NCBI GenBank assembly: GCA_024206155.1
Contig: JAAGZR010000541.1
Location: 1-33,151, forward strand
Reading direction: 5' to 3'
Length of the DNA stretch: 33,151 bases
From: Aliivibrio sp.
GTDB lineage: Bacteria; Pseudomonadota; Gammaproteobacteria; Enterobacterales; Vibrionaceae
The position numbers and the translations under genes were made by a program. The notes below the pieces were generated by a model. The model saw only the letters and a program-made list of their open reading frames with translations, searched no databases and was not told the DNA's origin. Positions 1-12,850 of this stretch are shown piece by piece. Each line of letters starts with the position of its first letter. Positions within the stretch are counted from its first letter, which is position 1.

Positions 1-1238
<1,238 letters not shown>

Positions 1239-1313
1239 CATATAGTGTCGTCTAGTATTAACTTTATACTAGAAAATGCAAAAATTACACTACTAAAAAA
1301 AAATAATTTAAAG

Positions 1314-1505
1314 TTAGTTGTAAAGTTTCGCAATTACTTTTGATACTTGAAGAGCTACAATTAAACCCCAACAAACCATACCTGTAGTAGGTGGGATGCT
1401 TCCTGGAATTACATGCGGACCATCAGTAAAAACATCATAAGTGCTTAAAGATAACATAAAAACTGCAACTTCGAAAATAGGAATTGGAATAGGTACCCAT
1501 AACAT
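1314..1505 (-). CDS. Unidentified 63-aa hydrophobic ORF downstream of cox1
   Basis: ORF starts 20 bp after the cox1 stop on the same strand; T/A-rich third positions like the other genes; predicted membrane segment (GMVCWGLIVALQVSKVI). Confidence 0.6.
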   Translation of the reverse strand: MLWVPIPIPIFEVAVFMLSLSTYDVFTDGPHVIPGSIPPTTGMVCWGLIVALQVSKVIAKLYN

Positions 1506-1525
1506 AGCGAATTGAATTTTTAAAA

Positions 1526-3127
<1,602 letters not shown>

Positions 3128-3189
3128 CTAAGAATTTAATATCAATTAAACTCTATACTAAAAAAGTATTTGCTATTTCTAAATATTAA

Positions 3190-4659
3190 TTACATACCGT
3201 GAGATAAGATATTGGCTACACTTGTATGCATCATAGATAAGTAAGATTCAGGATAAATACCCATCCATACTACTACCACAATTAACGGTACAAAGCACCA
3301 AAATTCACGTCTATTTACATCAGCTGTTGTAGAAATGAAGTGTGGTTTTGGAACACCATATAATACACGATTACATAACCATAAACCATAACCTGCTCCA
3401 AGTACCATACCTGTCGCTGCTACAGATGCTGCCCATGTTGATGATTGGAAAATACCAGCAAATACTAAAAATTCACCAACAAAACTACTTGTACCTGGTA
3501 AACTAATGTTAGCCATTGTAAAAAATACAAGTAGTACAGCAAAAATAGGCATTGTGCGAGCCATACCAGCATAGTAACGTAATAAACGTGTTTTATGGCG
3601 ATCGTATAATACACCTACACACATAAATAAAGCAGGTGAAACTACACCATGACTTAACATTAACAAAATAGCACCTTCTACTCCTTGTGTATTCAAACTA
3701 AACAAACCTAATGTTACAAAGTTCATGTGTGCAACACTTGAATAAGCAATAATCTTTTTAAGATCTACTTGACGTAATGTTGTTAAACTTGAATACACAA
3801 TTGCTACAACACTCATAGTTAACATAAGTGGAGTAAAATATAAAGTAGCATACGGGAACATTGGAATTGAAAAACGTAAAAAACCATATGTTCCTAATTT
3901 AAGTAATACACCAGCTAAAACAAGACTACCCGCTGTTGGAGCTTCCACGTGAGCTTCTGGTAACCAAATATGTACTGGGACCATTGGCACTTTTACTGCA
4001 AAACTTGCAAACATTGCAAGCCATAATAATAGTTCGCGTTCATGACTCCATTCCGTAACTGTAAGTAGTTCAATGTCTGTACTACCACATTGAAAAGCCA
4101 TTAATAGTACACCAAGTAGCATTAATACACTTCCTAACAAAGTATATAAAAAGAATTGATATGCAGCACGAATTTTACGTTCACGAGCACCCCAAACACC
4201 AATTACTAAAAACATGGGTAATAAAACGCTCTCAAAAAATACGTAAAATAATAATAAATCCAGAGCTGAGAAAACAGCCATAACCATTGCTTCAATAAGT
4301 AAAAAAGCAATACAATATTCACGCACTTTATATTGTACACTATGCCAACTTGCTAACAAACATACTGGCATTAAAAGGGTTGTGAGAAGGATAAAAAATA
4401 GTGAAACACCATCAATACCAAATCTAAAATGGGTGGTAGAAAGCATACTACCTTCAGTACCTAATGATACATCAAATACAAATTGATATAAAGGCGTTGA
4501 TGCATCAAATTCTACCCAAAGTAGTAATGATGTTAAAAACGTAGCGAGCATTACATATAATGTAATCATCCGGTACGTCATATCTTGACCACGTGGTACT
4601 AAAGGCAATACTAAAGCACCTAATACGGGCATAATCAAAACAAGGGCAAGAAGAGACAT
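3190..4659 (-). CDS. nad4: NADH dehydrogenase subunit 4
   Basis: Protein contains LPEAHVEAPTAGSLVLAGVLLKLGTYGFLRFS, typical Nad4. Confidence 0.98.
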   Translation of the reverse strand: MSLLALVLIMPVLGALVLPLVPRGQDMTYRMITLYVMLATFLTSLLLWVEFDASTPLYQFVFDVSLGTEGSMLSTTHFRFGIDGVSLFFILLTTLLMPVCLLASWHSVQYKVREYCIAFLLIEAMVMAVFSALDLLLFYVFFESVLLPMFLVIGVWGARERKIRAAYQFFLYTLLGSVLMLLGVLLMAFQCGSTDIELLTVTEWSHERELLLWLAMFASFAVKVPMVPVHIWLPEAHVEAPTAGSLVLAGVLLKLGTYGFLRFSIPMFPYATLYFTPLMLTMSVVAIVYSSLTTLRQVDLKKIIAYSSVAHMNFVTLGLFSLNTQGVEGAILLMLSHGVVSPALFMCVGVLYDRHKTRLLRYYAGMARTMPIFAVLLVFFTMANISLPGTSSFVGEFLVFAGIFQSSTWAASVAATGMVLGAGYGLWLCNRVLYGVPKPHFISTTADVNRREFWCFVPLIVVVVWMGIYPESYLSMMHTSVANILSHGM

Positions 4660-4686
4660 GTCAGATCATCATTTTTGTGGGGGGTA

Positions 4687-6690
4687 TTAAAATACCGGTG
4701 AAAGTAAACCTGATACCAGAATCACACCCACAAGACGAGGGTCAAGATTCATACCATAACCTTGAGATACAGCAGCTAAAGCAATTAAAACTGTAACCCC
4801 AAAAAGCATTACTAAGGCATAGTGATACATATATCCGGATTGTAAAGAACGTAAGCGTTGGGCTAATGATACACTTGCTTGTGATAATCCTTGAGGACCA
4901 AGAATTTCAAGAATACCTCGATCAATTGCACGAAAACTTGTACGATAGCCCCACTCCATTGCTGGGCGACCGATATACGCATTATAAACTACATCAACAA
5001 ACCAACGACGGTTACAGAATCGCATAATTTTACGCGTAGTACTTTTTAGTAATACCGAAGCATTCCATTCTGGAGCAGCAATACATACAATATAAGATAA
5101 AACTAATCCAAATACAGTTAGAATAAAAGGCAATAAACGAATCCATTGCGGTAAATATTCAGCTTCTACCATATGATCATGATAAGGCATCGTATAAATA
5201 GCATTACCCCAAAAATCAGTTCCTAAACCAATGAACATATCTCGTGATACATAACCTACAAAAATACTACCAATAGCTAAAATAATTAATGGCAATGCCA
5301 TAGGTAAAGGTGATTCATGAACATGTTTCATATGCACACGTGGAGCACGTGGTGGTGCTAAAAATACTAAAAAAATCAACCTAAAACTATAATAACTCGT
5401 TAGAAATACTACAATACTTGTAATAATCCAAGCAAAATTACCCATTGATGTATACTGGCCTCCTGTAATCTCTAAAATGACATCTTTACTGTAAAAACCT
5501 GTTAAAAATGGCCAGCCCACTAAAGCTAGTGTTCCAATCATAGTCATAGCATATGACATTGGTAATAGACGAACTAAACCACCCATACGACGCATATCCT
5601 GCTCATCACTTAATGCATGAATAACACTTCCCGCACTTAAGAATAATAAAGCTTTAAAAAAAGCATGGTTTGCTAAATGAAATACACCTAAAGCATATTG
5701 AGACATACCACAAGCAACCATCATATAACCCAATTGACTAGCAGTAGAATAGGCAATAACACGCTTCATATCGTGTTGAAATGCGCCAGTTGTTGCTGCA
5801 AAAATACATGTCATTGCACCAATAACAGTTACTACAGCTAATGCTGTTGGTGAAGCTTCGTACAACGGACTTAGACGTGCTAAAAGAAAAACCCCAGCAG
5901 TTACCATTGTAGCAGCATGAATTAAAGCAGATACAGGAGTAGGACCTTCCATAGCATCAGGAAGCCATGTATGTAATCCCATTTGAGCAGATTTACCCAT
6001 AGCTCCAATAAATAATAAGATACAAGCAAGATCTCCCCATGATAAAGGAACACCCCACATCATAAATACTTCATGTTGTACGTGTGGAGCACAAGCGAAT
6101 ACAGTTGCAAAATCTACGCTTTGATATTGTAAATAAATTGCAAATGTACCTAAAGCAAGACCGACATCACCAACACGATTCATAACCATAGCTTTAATAC
6201 TAGCTTTATTAGCAGCTACACGTGTAAACCAGAAATTAATTAATAAATAACTAGCTAAACCTACGCCTTCCCAGCCGAAAAATAATTGAACAAAATTATC
6301 AGCTGTTACCAACATAATCATAAAAAACGTAAAAATAGATAAATAACTCATAAAGCGAGGCAAATGGGGATCTGCACTCATATAGCCGATTGAGTATAGG
6401 TGTACTAAACTACTTACAAACGTAATTACTACTAACATAATTACTGTAAGGGTGTCAAAATAAAAACCCCATTTTGCTTGAAACATTTCAGAAACAAACC
6501 ATGGGCTTAAAGCAACACTACAAGGACTTCCTGAAATCGCAACTTCGTAGAACGCTAAAATACTCAAAAAAGCTGTTAAAGCTACAGAACATGTAGTAAT
6601 TACTGCAGCTCCACGAGCACCTAAATATCGTCCACCAAAGCCTGCGGTTACACTACCAAGTAAAGGAAGACTAATAATCAGTAGATACAT
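4687..6690 (-). CDS. nad5: NADH dehydrogenase subunit 5
   Basis: Protein contains FFGWEGVGLASYLLINFWFTR and TWLPDAMEGPTPVSALIHAATMVTAGVFL; start set at MYLLIISLPLLGS (6690) because the longer ORF runs into trnR. Confidence 0.97.
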   Translation of the reverse strand: MYLLIISLPLLGSVTAGFGGRYLGARGAAVITTCSVALTAFLSILAFYEVAISGSPCSVALSPWFVSEMFQAKWGFYFDTLTVIMLVVITFVSSLVHLYSIGYMSADPHLPRFMSYLSIFTFFMIMLVTADNFVQLFFGWEGVGLASYLLINFWFTRVAANKASIKAMVMNRVGDVGLALGTFAIYLQYQSVDFATVFACAPHVQHEVFMMWGVPLSWGDLACILLFIGAMGKSAQMGLHTWLPDAMEGPTPVSALIHAATMVTAGVFLLARLSPLYEASPTALAVVTVIGAMTCIFAATTGAFQHDMKRVIAYSTASQLGYMMVACGMSQYALGVFHLANHAFFKALLFLSAGSVIHALSDEQDMRRMGGLVRLLPMSYAMTMIGTLALVGWPFLTGFYSKDVILEITGGQYTSMGNFAWIITSIVVFLTSYYSFRLIFLVFLAPPRAPRVHMKHVHESPLPMALPLIILAIGSIFVGYVSRDMFIGLGTDFWGNAIYTMPYHDHMVEAEYLPQWIRLLPFILTVFGLVLSYIVCIAAPEWNASVLLKSTTRKIMRFCNRRWFVDVVYNAYIGRPAMEWGYRTSFRAIDRGILEILGPQGLSQASVSLAQRLRSLQSGYMYHYALVMLFGVTVLIALAAVSQGYGMNLDPRLVGVILVSGLLSPVF

Positions 6691-6740
6691 TATTATTATG
6701 GTTTTCTCACAACCGTTATGATATATTATATATATCAATA

Positions 6741-6814
6741 CGCACTCTGCAGGAGTTGAACCTGCGACCCTCAACTTAGAAGGTTGGTGCTCTAGCCATC
6801 TGAGCTAAGAGTGC
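6741..6814 (-). tRNA. trnR(ucu): tRNA-Arg(UCU)
   Basis: Cloverleaf gcactct...agagtgc; anticodon loop CTTCTAA. Confidence 0.95.
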
Positions 6815-6826
6815 CGCACTGGGATA

Positions 6827-6907
6827 TGCTCACTACCGGACTTGAACCGGTATCCCAGAAGGAACAGATTTTAAGTCTGTCGTGTATACCATTTCCACCA
6901 AGTGAGC
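6827..6907 (-). tRNA. trnL(uaa): tRNA-Leu(UAA)
   Basis: Cloverleaf with long variable arm; acaga-CTTAAAA-tctgt; GCTCACT/AGTGAGC acceptor. Confidence 0.95.
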
Positions 6908-6949
6908 GTATACACATTGGATAGTATACATACTATATATTGTGTAAAA

Positions 6950-7495
6950 CTAAGCTTCTAATGCAGCTAATGCTTGTTTAAGAGTATTTGAAGATACACC
7001 TGATGCATCTTGACCATGCTCTAACATTACTAATGCTGGTAAACCAGCTGCTAACTTATCTAGCATACGTGCGTTAGTATTAGCGCTAATAGTTGATAAA
7101 TAAGCACATCGATTATCGATACTACGTACAATATCACGATGCACCATACTTGAACAACTATTTGCATAGTTTGTCATGGCTTGTGTAACACCAGCAGCCA
7201 AACTTGAAACATGAGTGTTTAAATTTGATGTTGCTTTATGTGCTTCAGACAAGTTAAGTAATGCTTCTTCACGCGCTACTAAAAATTGCTCTAATTCTGC
7301 AGCAATCTCTTGCCCACGACTATCCATACTTGCACCAATGCTATCACCAGCATATTTATAAGTTAAATATACAAATAAAAAGAAACTTAGAGCAACTAAT
7401 GTTTCTTCGTTATAAATTAAAATATGTTTGCTACTTAATACACACCATAAAAGGAAAGCAGCGACATACATACGAACTTTGTTATTGCTAAACAT
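6950..7495 (-). CDS. atp4: ATP synthase F0 subunit b (Atp4/Ymf39)
   Basis: N-terminal membrane anchor NEETLVALSFFLFVYLTYKYAGDSI followed by a helical tail, typical Ymf39/Atp4; adjacent to atp8. Confidence 0.88.
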   Translation of the reverse strand: MFSNNKVRMYVAAFLLWCVLSSKHILIYNEETLVALSFFLFVYLTYKYAGDSIGASMDSRGQEIAAELEQFLVAREEALLNLSEAHKATSNLNTHVSSLAAGVTQAMTNYANSCSSMVHRDIVRSIDNRCAYLSTISANTNARMLDKLAAGLPALVMLEHGQDASGVSSNTLKQALAALEA

Positions 7496-7506
7496 AAAAT
7501 AAATAT

Positions 7507-7959
7507 TTATTTCTGTGATAGAGTATTTAGCATTGCTTTAATACGTAATGCTAATGGTGCTTGAGCTACAGCATGATAGTAAGCGCATTCTTGACTTACT
7601 AATTCTTGTGCCATGCTACGAACATAATGTGAATCAGCCTCAGCATAATTACTCTTCATAATATTACTATGAGTAGTTGATGCCCATGCGGTTGCATTAG
7701 CTTGTGCAGTATTTGAAGCTTGACGTGCTTCTTGATTTGCTTGTGAGAATACCCCAGATACACTATTGTGTACATGTTGTGTTTCTTGTGTTAACTCTGT
7801 ATTATGGCTAGTGTCACCACCCATACGTTCTTGACGAAGTGCCATAATACGACTTAATCGAGGTAAAAAGTATTTAGTCGCGCCATAATATAGGGCAAAA
7901 TAAAATACAATTAGCCAGAAATATTGTGAAAGATAGGTCACATGATCTAGTTGTGGCAT
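7507..7959 (-). CDS. atp8: ATP synthase F0 subunit 8
   Basis: Canonical start MPQLDHVTYLSQYFWLIVFYFALY; the upstream Met at 7977 gives a noncanonical extension. Confidence 0.95.
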   Translation of the reverse strand: MPQLDHVTYLSQYFWLIVFYFALYYGATKYFLPRLSRIMALRQERMGGDTSHNTELTQETQHVHNSVSGVFSQANQEARQASNTAQANATAWASTTHSNIMKSNYAEADSHYVRSMAQELVSQECAYYHAVAQAPLALRIKAMLNTLSQK

Positions 7960-7998
7960 GAATATAGAGATTTTCACATTTCATATTTTATGAAATTC

Positions 7999-8081
7999 TG
8001 GGAGAGGCAGGATTCGAACCTGCGTAGACCAATGTCAACGGAGTTACAGTCCGTCGCCTTTAGCCACTCAGCCACTCTCCC
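7999..8081 (-). tRNA. trnY(gua): tRNA-Tyr(GUA)
   Basis: acgga-CTGTAAC-tccgt anticodon arm; GGGAGAG/CTCTCCC acceptor; long variable arm. Confidence 0.95.
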
Positions 8082-8196
8082 TGTGCACCTATATACTAGA
8101 TAGAGATAAGGTACAGCATATCTATATAAAATACACAGAGATATGTATGTTATATAGAGAGCTCCATATATCCTAATATATGTCAATACGAATGTT

Positions 8197-8270
8197 GAGC
8201 AAGTAACTCAGTAGGTTAGAGTACACGCTTGATAAGCGTGATGTCGGGGGTTCAAGTCCCTTCTTGCTCA
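8197..8270 (+). tRNA. trnI(gau): tRNA-Ile(GAU)
   Basis: cacgc-TTGATAA-gcgtg; GAGCAAG/CTTGCTC acceptor. Confidence 0.95.
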
Positions 8271-8285
8271 GATGTTCTCTAGATT

Positions 8286-8314
8286 ATACTTGTATAAATA
8301 TTTTTTACAAGTAT
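8286..8314 (+). repeat. Hairpin ATACTTGTA-n11-TACAAGTAT in the cox2 leader
   Basis: 9-bp perfect stem between trnI and cox2. Confidence 0.75.
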
Positions 8315-8353
8315 TTGATATATTTTAAATTTTCAAGAAAATATCAATTTATT

Positions 8354-9148
8354 ATGGCTCTATACTTTAATTTACTGGTACTCGCATCATTAATGAGTGC
8401 ACCAGTATCAAAAGCACGCATGGACGCTCCGGAACCATGGCAAATGGGCTTCCAAGACCCTGCTACTCCGATTGCACAAGGTATTATGGATTTACACCAT
8501 GATCTAATGGTTTTTATTATTGCTGTAGCTGTTTTTGTAACATGGATTTTAGGTCGTACATTATCACATTTTCGTGCATCGAACAATCCATTACCACAAA
8601 AGATTTTACATGGTACAGCTATTGAAATTATCTGGACTGTTACACCAAGTTTAATTTTAATCGCTATTGCTGTACCAAGTTTTGCTTTACTATATAGTTT
8701 AGATGAGGTAGTTGACCCTGCCGTAACAATTAAAGCTATTGGACACCAATGGTACTGGACATACGAATATAGTGACTATGCTCAGTCTGATGAAGGGAGT
8801 ATTCAATTTGATAGCTATATGATTCCAGATGATGAATTAGAATTAGGTCAACTTAGGTTATTAGAAGTAGATAATCGTGTTGTATTACCTGTAAATACGC
8901 ATATTCGTGTTGTAATTACTGCAGCAGACGTATTACATAGTTGGGCTGTACCAAGCTTAGGTGTAAAATGTGACGCTGTACCTGGACGTTTAAATCAAGT
9001 ACCTTTATATATTGCACGTGAAGGTGTTTTCTATGGTCAATGTAGTGAACTTTGTGGTGTAAATCACGGTTTTATGCCGATCGTAGTAGAGGCAGTACCT
9101 TTAGAAAATTATGTGGATTGGGTAGCAGAACGCATTGAAGATATCTAA
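8354..9148 (+). CDS. cox2: Cytochrome c oxidase subunit 2
   Basis: [27 protein letters not shown] and [22 protein letters not shown]; start at MALYF since the longer ORF overlaps trnI. Confidence 0.98.
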   Translation: MALYFNLLVLASLMSAPVSKARMDAPEPWQMGFQDPATPIAQGIMDLHHDLMVFIIAVAVFVTWILGRTLSHFRASNNPLPQKILHGTAIEIIWTVTPSLILIAIAVPSFALLYSLDEVVDPAVTIKAIGHQWYWTYEYSDYAQSDEGSIQFDSYMIPDDELELGQLRLLEVDNRVVLPVNTHIRVVITAADVLHSWAVPSLGVKCDAVPGRLNQVPLYIAREGVFYGQCSELCGVNHGFMPIVVEAVPLENYVDWVAERIEDI

Positions 9149-9155
9149 TCAATTC

Positions 9156-9182
9156 ATTTAATACACCAAAAATGTATTAAAT
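9156..9182 (+). repeat. Hairpin ATTTAATACA-ccaaaaa-TGTATTAAAT between cox2 and cox3
   Basis: 10-bp perfect stem, 7-nt loop, covers about half of the spacer. Confidence 0.8.
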
Positions 9183-9203
9183 CTATAAAAACAAAGGGCA
9201 AGT

Positions 9204-9995
9204 ATGTCAGCAAAACATCCATTTCATTTGGTAGACCCAAGCCCATGGCCTTTATTCGCTAGTTGGGCAGCATTATTTATGGTCTGTGGTGGTGTAATGT
9301 ATATGCATGGTTATGAACACGGTGGTTTAGTACTATCAATGGGATTTTCTATGGTACTATACTCTATGGTAGTATGGTGGAGAGATGTAATTCGTGAAGG
9401 TACATTTCAAGGTCTCCATACTAAACAGGTACAAACAGGTCTACGTTATGGTATGATCTTATTTATTGTATCTGAAATTATGTTTTTTGTAGCTTTTTTT
9501 TGGGCATTTTTTCACTCTAGTTTATCACCCACTGTAGACATTGGTTGTGTATGGCCACCAAAGGGTATTGAAGCGATGAATCCTTGGGATATTCCTTTAC
9601 TCAATACAATGTTATTATTAACAAGTGGAGCTAGTGTTACTTGGGCTCACCATGCTATTTTAGCGGGTAAACAACGTGAAGGTGTAACAGCATTAGTATA
9701 TACTGTAGTATTAGCTGCTATTTTTACAGGATTCCAAGCATATGAGTATTTTGAAGCACCATTTACTATTAGTGATGGCGTTTATGGTTCAACATTTTAT
9801 TTAGCTACAGGATTTCACGGTTTTCACGTTATTGTTGGAACATTATTTTTAACAGTATGTACATATCGACTAGCAAAAGGACACTATACAGGTGGACACC
9901 ATGTTGGTTTTGAATCAGCTGCGTGGTATTGGCATATGGTTGATGTTGTATGGTTATTTCTATTTGTATGTATTTACTATTGGGGCGGTGCCTAA
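9204..9995 (+). CDS. cox3: Cytochrome c oxidase subunit 3
   Basis: [14 protein letters not shown]...[21 protein letters not shown]. Confidence 0.99.
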   Translation: MSAKHPFHLVDPSPWPLFASWAALFMVCGGVMYMHGYEHGGLVLSMGFSMVLYSMVVWWRDVIREGTFQGLHTKQVQTGLRYGMILFIVSEIMFFVAFFWAFFHSSLSPTVDIGCVWPPKGIEAMNPWDIPLLNTMLLLTSGASVTWAHHAILAGKQREGVTALVYTVVLAAIFTGFQAYEYFEAPFTISDGVYGSTFYLATGFHGFHVIVGTLFLTVCTYRLAKGHYTGGHHVGFESAAWYWHMVDVVWLFLFVCIYYWGGA

Positions 9996-10025
9996 TAAGT
10001 AATTACATGAAAACATAAGTATGAC

Positions 10026-11222
10026 ATGGCTATTGAACAAGCGCTTACACCCCAGCGTGTTAAACACTTTACTTTAAATTTCGGCCCTCAACACCCTGCA
10101 GCGCATGGTGTTTTACGTTTAGTATTAGAAATGCAAGGTGAAGTTGTAGAGCGTGCAGACCCTCATATTGGTTTGTTACATCGAGGTACGGAAAAGTTAG
10201 TAGAGTATAAAAATTATCTACAAGCATTACCGTATTTTGATCGCCTTGACTATGTATCTATGATGTGTCAAGAGCATGGTTACTCCCTGGCGGTTGAGCG
10301 TTTATTGGGAGTATCTGTTCCACTTCGAGCACAATATATTCGTGTTCTTTACAGTGAACTTACACGACTTCTAAATCATCTTTTAGCTTTAACATGTCAT
10401 GCTATGGATGTAGGGGCTTTAACACCCTTCTTATGGGCTTTTGAAGAACGTGAGAAATTAATGGAATTTTATGAGCGTGTTAGCGGTGCTAGAATGCACG
10501 CTGCTTATATTCGTCCAGGTGGTGTTGCTCAAGACATGCCAATGGGATTAAGCCAAGATATTCATACATTTGCTAGCCAATTTGCTTCTCGAATCGATGA
10601 AATGGAAGAAATGTTAACAGGAAATCGTATTTGGAAACAACGTTTAGTGGATGTAGGGCGTGTAACTAAAGATCAAGCATTAGATTGGGGTTTTTCTGGT
10701 GTTATGTTACGTGGTAGTGGCGTAGCGTGGGATTTACGTAAAACAGAACCTTATGATGTATATGATCGTATGGATTTTGCTATTCCTGTAGGTACTCGTG
10801 GAGATTGTTATGATCGTTATATGATCCGTATTGAAGAAATGCGTGAAAGTTTACGTATTATTTCACAATGTTTAGATTCTATGCCAACCGGCCCAGTACG
10901 TATTGACGATCGTAAAATTTCACCTCCAAGTCGCGGTGATATGAAGCATTCTATGGAGGCATTAATTCATCACTTTAAGTACTACACTGAAGGTATTGTG
11001 GTCCCTGCTGGAGAAATTTATGCTGCAGTAGAAGCACCAAAAGGTGAATTTGGAGTTTATTTAGTAAGTAATGGAACACATCGACCATATCGATGCAAAA
11101 TTAGAGCTCCAGGATTTGCTCACTTACAGGGACTTGACTTTATGTCTCGTGGACATATGTTAGCAGATGTAGTAACAATGATTGGAACACAAGATATTGT
11201 ATTTGGTGAAGTTGATCGATAA
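10026..11222 (+). CDS. nad7: NADH dehydrogenase subunit 7
   Basis: [27 protein letters not shown]...[30 protein letters not shown]. Confidence 0.99.
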   Translation: MAIEQALTPQRVKHFTLNFGPQHPAAHGVLRLVLEMQGEVVERADPHIGLLHRGTEKLVEYKNYLQALPYFDRLDYVSMMCQEHGYSLAVERLLGVSVPLRAQYIRVLYSELTRLLNHLLALTCHAMDVGALTPFLWAFEEREKLMEFYERVSGARMHAAYIRPGGVAQDMPMGLSQDIHTFASQFASRIDEMEEMLTGNRIWKQRLVDVGRVTKDQALDWGFSGVMLRGSGVAWDLRKTEPYDVYDRMDFAIPVGTRGDCYDRYMIRIEEMRESLRIISQCLDSMPTGPVRIDDRKISPPSRGDMKHSMEALIHHFKYYTEGIVVPAGEIYAAVEAPKGEFGVYLVSNGTHRPYRCKIRAPGFAHLQGLDFMSRGHMLADVVTMIGTQDIVFGEVDR

Positions 11223-11278
11223 GTTTATCATATTAAACTCACCTTTTTATTTAATGTATATACAATATAAAAAAACTA

Positions 11279-11352
11279 TCAGGGTAGCAGGATTCGAACC
11301 TACGACCTCCTGTTCCCAAAACAGGCGCGCTACCAGACTGCGCTACACCCTG
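11279..11352 (-). tRNA. trnP(ugg): tRNA-Pro(UGG)
   Basis: cctgt-TTTGGGA-acagg; CAGGGTG/TACCCTG acceptor. Confidence 0.95.
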
Positions 11353-11392
11353 AGGTGATATATATCGCATATCTAGCATATATAATAAAATA

Positions 11393-11463
11393 AGCGGGTA
11401 ATGGGAATCGAACCCATATCAGCTGCTTGGAAGGCAGACAATTTACCATTAATCCATACCCGC
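11393..11463 (-). tRNA. trnG(ucc): tRNA-Gly(UCC)
   Basis: Anticodon loop CTTCCAA; GCGGGTA/TACCCGC acceptor. Confidence 0.93.
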
Positions 11464-11473
11464 AAACGCAACT

Positions 11474-11548
11474 AGGCGAATAACGGGATTTGAACCCGTG
11501 TTTTCAGAGTCACAGTCTGACACTTTAACCGACTAAGTTATATTCACC
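11474..11548 (-). tRNA. trnH(gug): tRNA-His(GUG)
   Basis: tcaga-CTGTGAC-tctga; GGTGAAT/ATTCGCC acceptor. Confidence 0.94.
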
Positions 11549-11571
11549 AAAATAAACAACAATTAATAAAA

Positions 11572-11877
11572 CTACCAACTTGCTTTAAATACACCCGGAA
11601 TATGTCCTTGTAGTGCTTCTCTACGGAACACTAATCTAGAAATTTTATATCTACGTAATACTCCATGTGACCTTCCTGTTACAACACATCGACGGTTAAT
11701 ACGAGTTAATGATGAATTACGGTCTAAGTTTTGTAATTCTTCCAGAGCACGTTGACGAGTTGTTGCAGGTACATGAAGATCATGATAAACAGATAATAAT
11801 GCTTGTCGTTTTAACTCATTATCATGGTATTTAGTTCGACGAGCAGCATCACGTGTAATAGAAGCAGAAGTATTCAT
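11572..11877 (-). CDS. rps14: Ribosomal protein S14
   Basis: [41 protein letters not shown], uS14 C-terminus. Confidence 0.97.
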   Translation of the reverse strand: MNTSASITRDAARRTKYHDNELKRQALLSVYHDLHVPATTRQRALEELQNLDRNSSLTRINRRCVVTGRSHGVLRRYKISRLVFRREALQGHIPGVFKASW

Positions 11878-11894
11878 AAATATATTATTTTATC

Positions 11895-11966
11895 AGCGGA
11901 AAAAGGGATTCGAACCCTCGACCTCGGCCTTGGCAAGGCAGCGCTCTACCGCTGAGCTATTTCCGC
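11895..11966 (-). tRNA. trnG(gcc): tRNA-Gly(GCC)
   Basis: Anticodon loop TTGCCAA; GCGGAAA/TTTCCGC acceptor. Confidence 0.93.
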
Positions 11967-12637
11967 GGCACTACAGACAAAAGAGTAGTTAAAGTCTTGT
12001 ATACATCGCGTAAATTCTGTAAATTGATAATAATTGGATATGTAATCCCTTTTAGAGAAGTATCAGATTCAACAAATCCAATAACAGGAATATGCATTCT
12101 TTGAGCCTCATCAATAACACGTGGACTTGTACCTGGATTTAACATAATAATCAAATCCGGATGTGGTGCTGGAGTTCCATCTTTTGAAATTAAACCTTGA
12201 AAATGACGTTTAACACGTTTATACCTAGGAAATTCTAAAGAATCTTCTTGTAGTAATTCACTACAACGTTGTTTAAACATACCATATGACAATACACTAC
12301 GTGAAACTGTAGACCAATTAGTTAATGTACCAGGTGTCCATGCGTGGCTACTATAACTAATTGAGTCACGAGCAATATTTGATAAGCTTAATACTAAAGG
12401 AGCTAATGTAGGTGAAGTATTAATAACCCATAAATGTCCACCATTAGAAACAATATTGTCTACAACACGTGCTGCACGTAATAGATTATTTCTATATTCA
12501 ATAGGTGATGATACGATCATACCATTACGTTCTCCATGCATTAACTCACTTGTGCTAGGGTGCCAAGCTCGTCGTCGAGCAATACCTAGTCGTGAATGTT
12601 GCCATTGAAGAGGTAATTGATTACGTGAAGTAGACAT
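11957..12637 (-). CDS. rps2: Ribosomal protein S2
   Basis: uS2-like: LLRAARVVDNIVSNGGHLWVINTSP and PDLIIMLNPGTSPRVIDEAQRMHIPVIGFVESD; stop overlaps trnG(gcc) by 10 nt. Confidence 0.92.
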   Translation of the reverse strand: MSTSRNQLPLQWQHSRLGIARRRAWHPSTSELMHGERNGMIVSSPIEYRNNLLRAARVVDNIVSNGGHLWVINTSPTLAPLVLSLSNIARDSISYSSHAWTPGTLTNWSTVSRSVLSYGMFKQRCSELLQEDSLEFPRYKRVKRHFQGLISKDGTPAPHPDLIIMLNPGTSPRVIDEAQRMHIPVIGFVESDTSLKGITYPIIINLQNLRDVYKTLTTLLSVVPRK

Positions 12638-12672
12638 ATATAAAGTTTATTTTTATATTTTATCAAAAATAA

Positions 12673-12746
12673 GAGCGGAGGTAGGACTCGAACCTACAAT
12701 CTTCAGATTATGAGCCTGACGAGACAACCATTTTCTCTTCTCCGCC
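12673..12746 (-). tRNA. trnMf(cau): Initiator tRNA-Met(CAU)
   Basis: CTCGTCAGGCTCATAATCTGAAG resembles bacterial fMet; weak G-U pair at 1:72. Confidence 0.9.
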
Positions 12747-12763
12747 AAAATATACCTGATTTC

Positions 12764-12836
12764 TGGGTATGGGGGGATTTGAACCCACGACCATCAGGTT
12801 AAAAGCCCGGTGCTCTACCAACTGAGCTACATACCC
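12764..12836 (-). tRNA. trnK(uuu): tRNA-Lys(UUU)
   Basis: Anticodon loop CTTTTAA; GGGTATG/CATACCC acceptor. Confidence 0.94.
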
Positions 12837-12850
12837 GGAAAACTAACTAA

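Noticed and set aside
7974-8186. 70-aa minus-strand ORF
   Set aside because: Covers trnY and the adjacent spacer.
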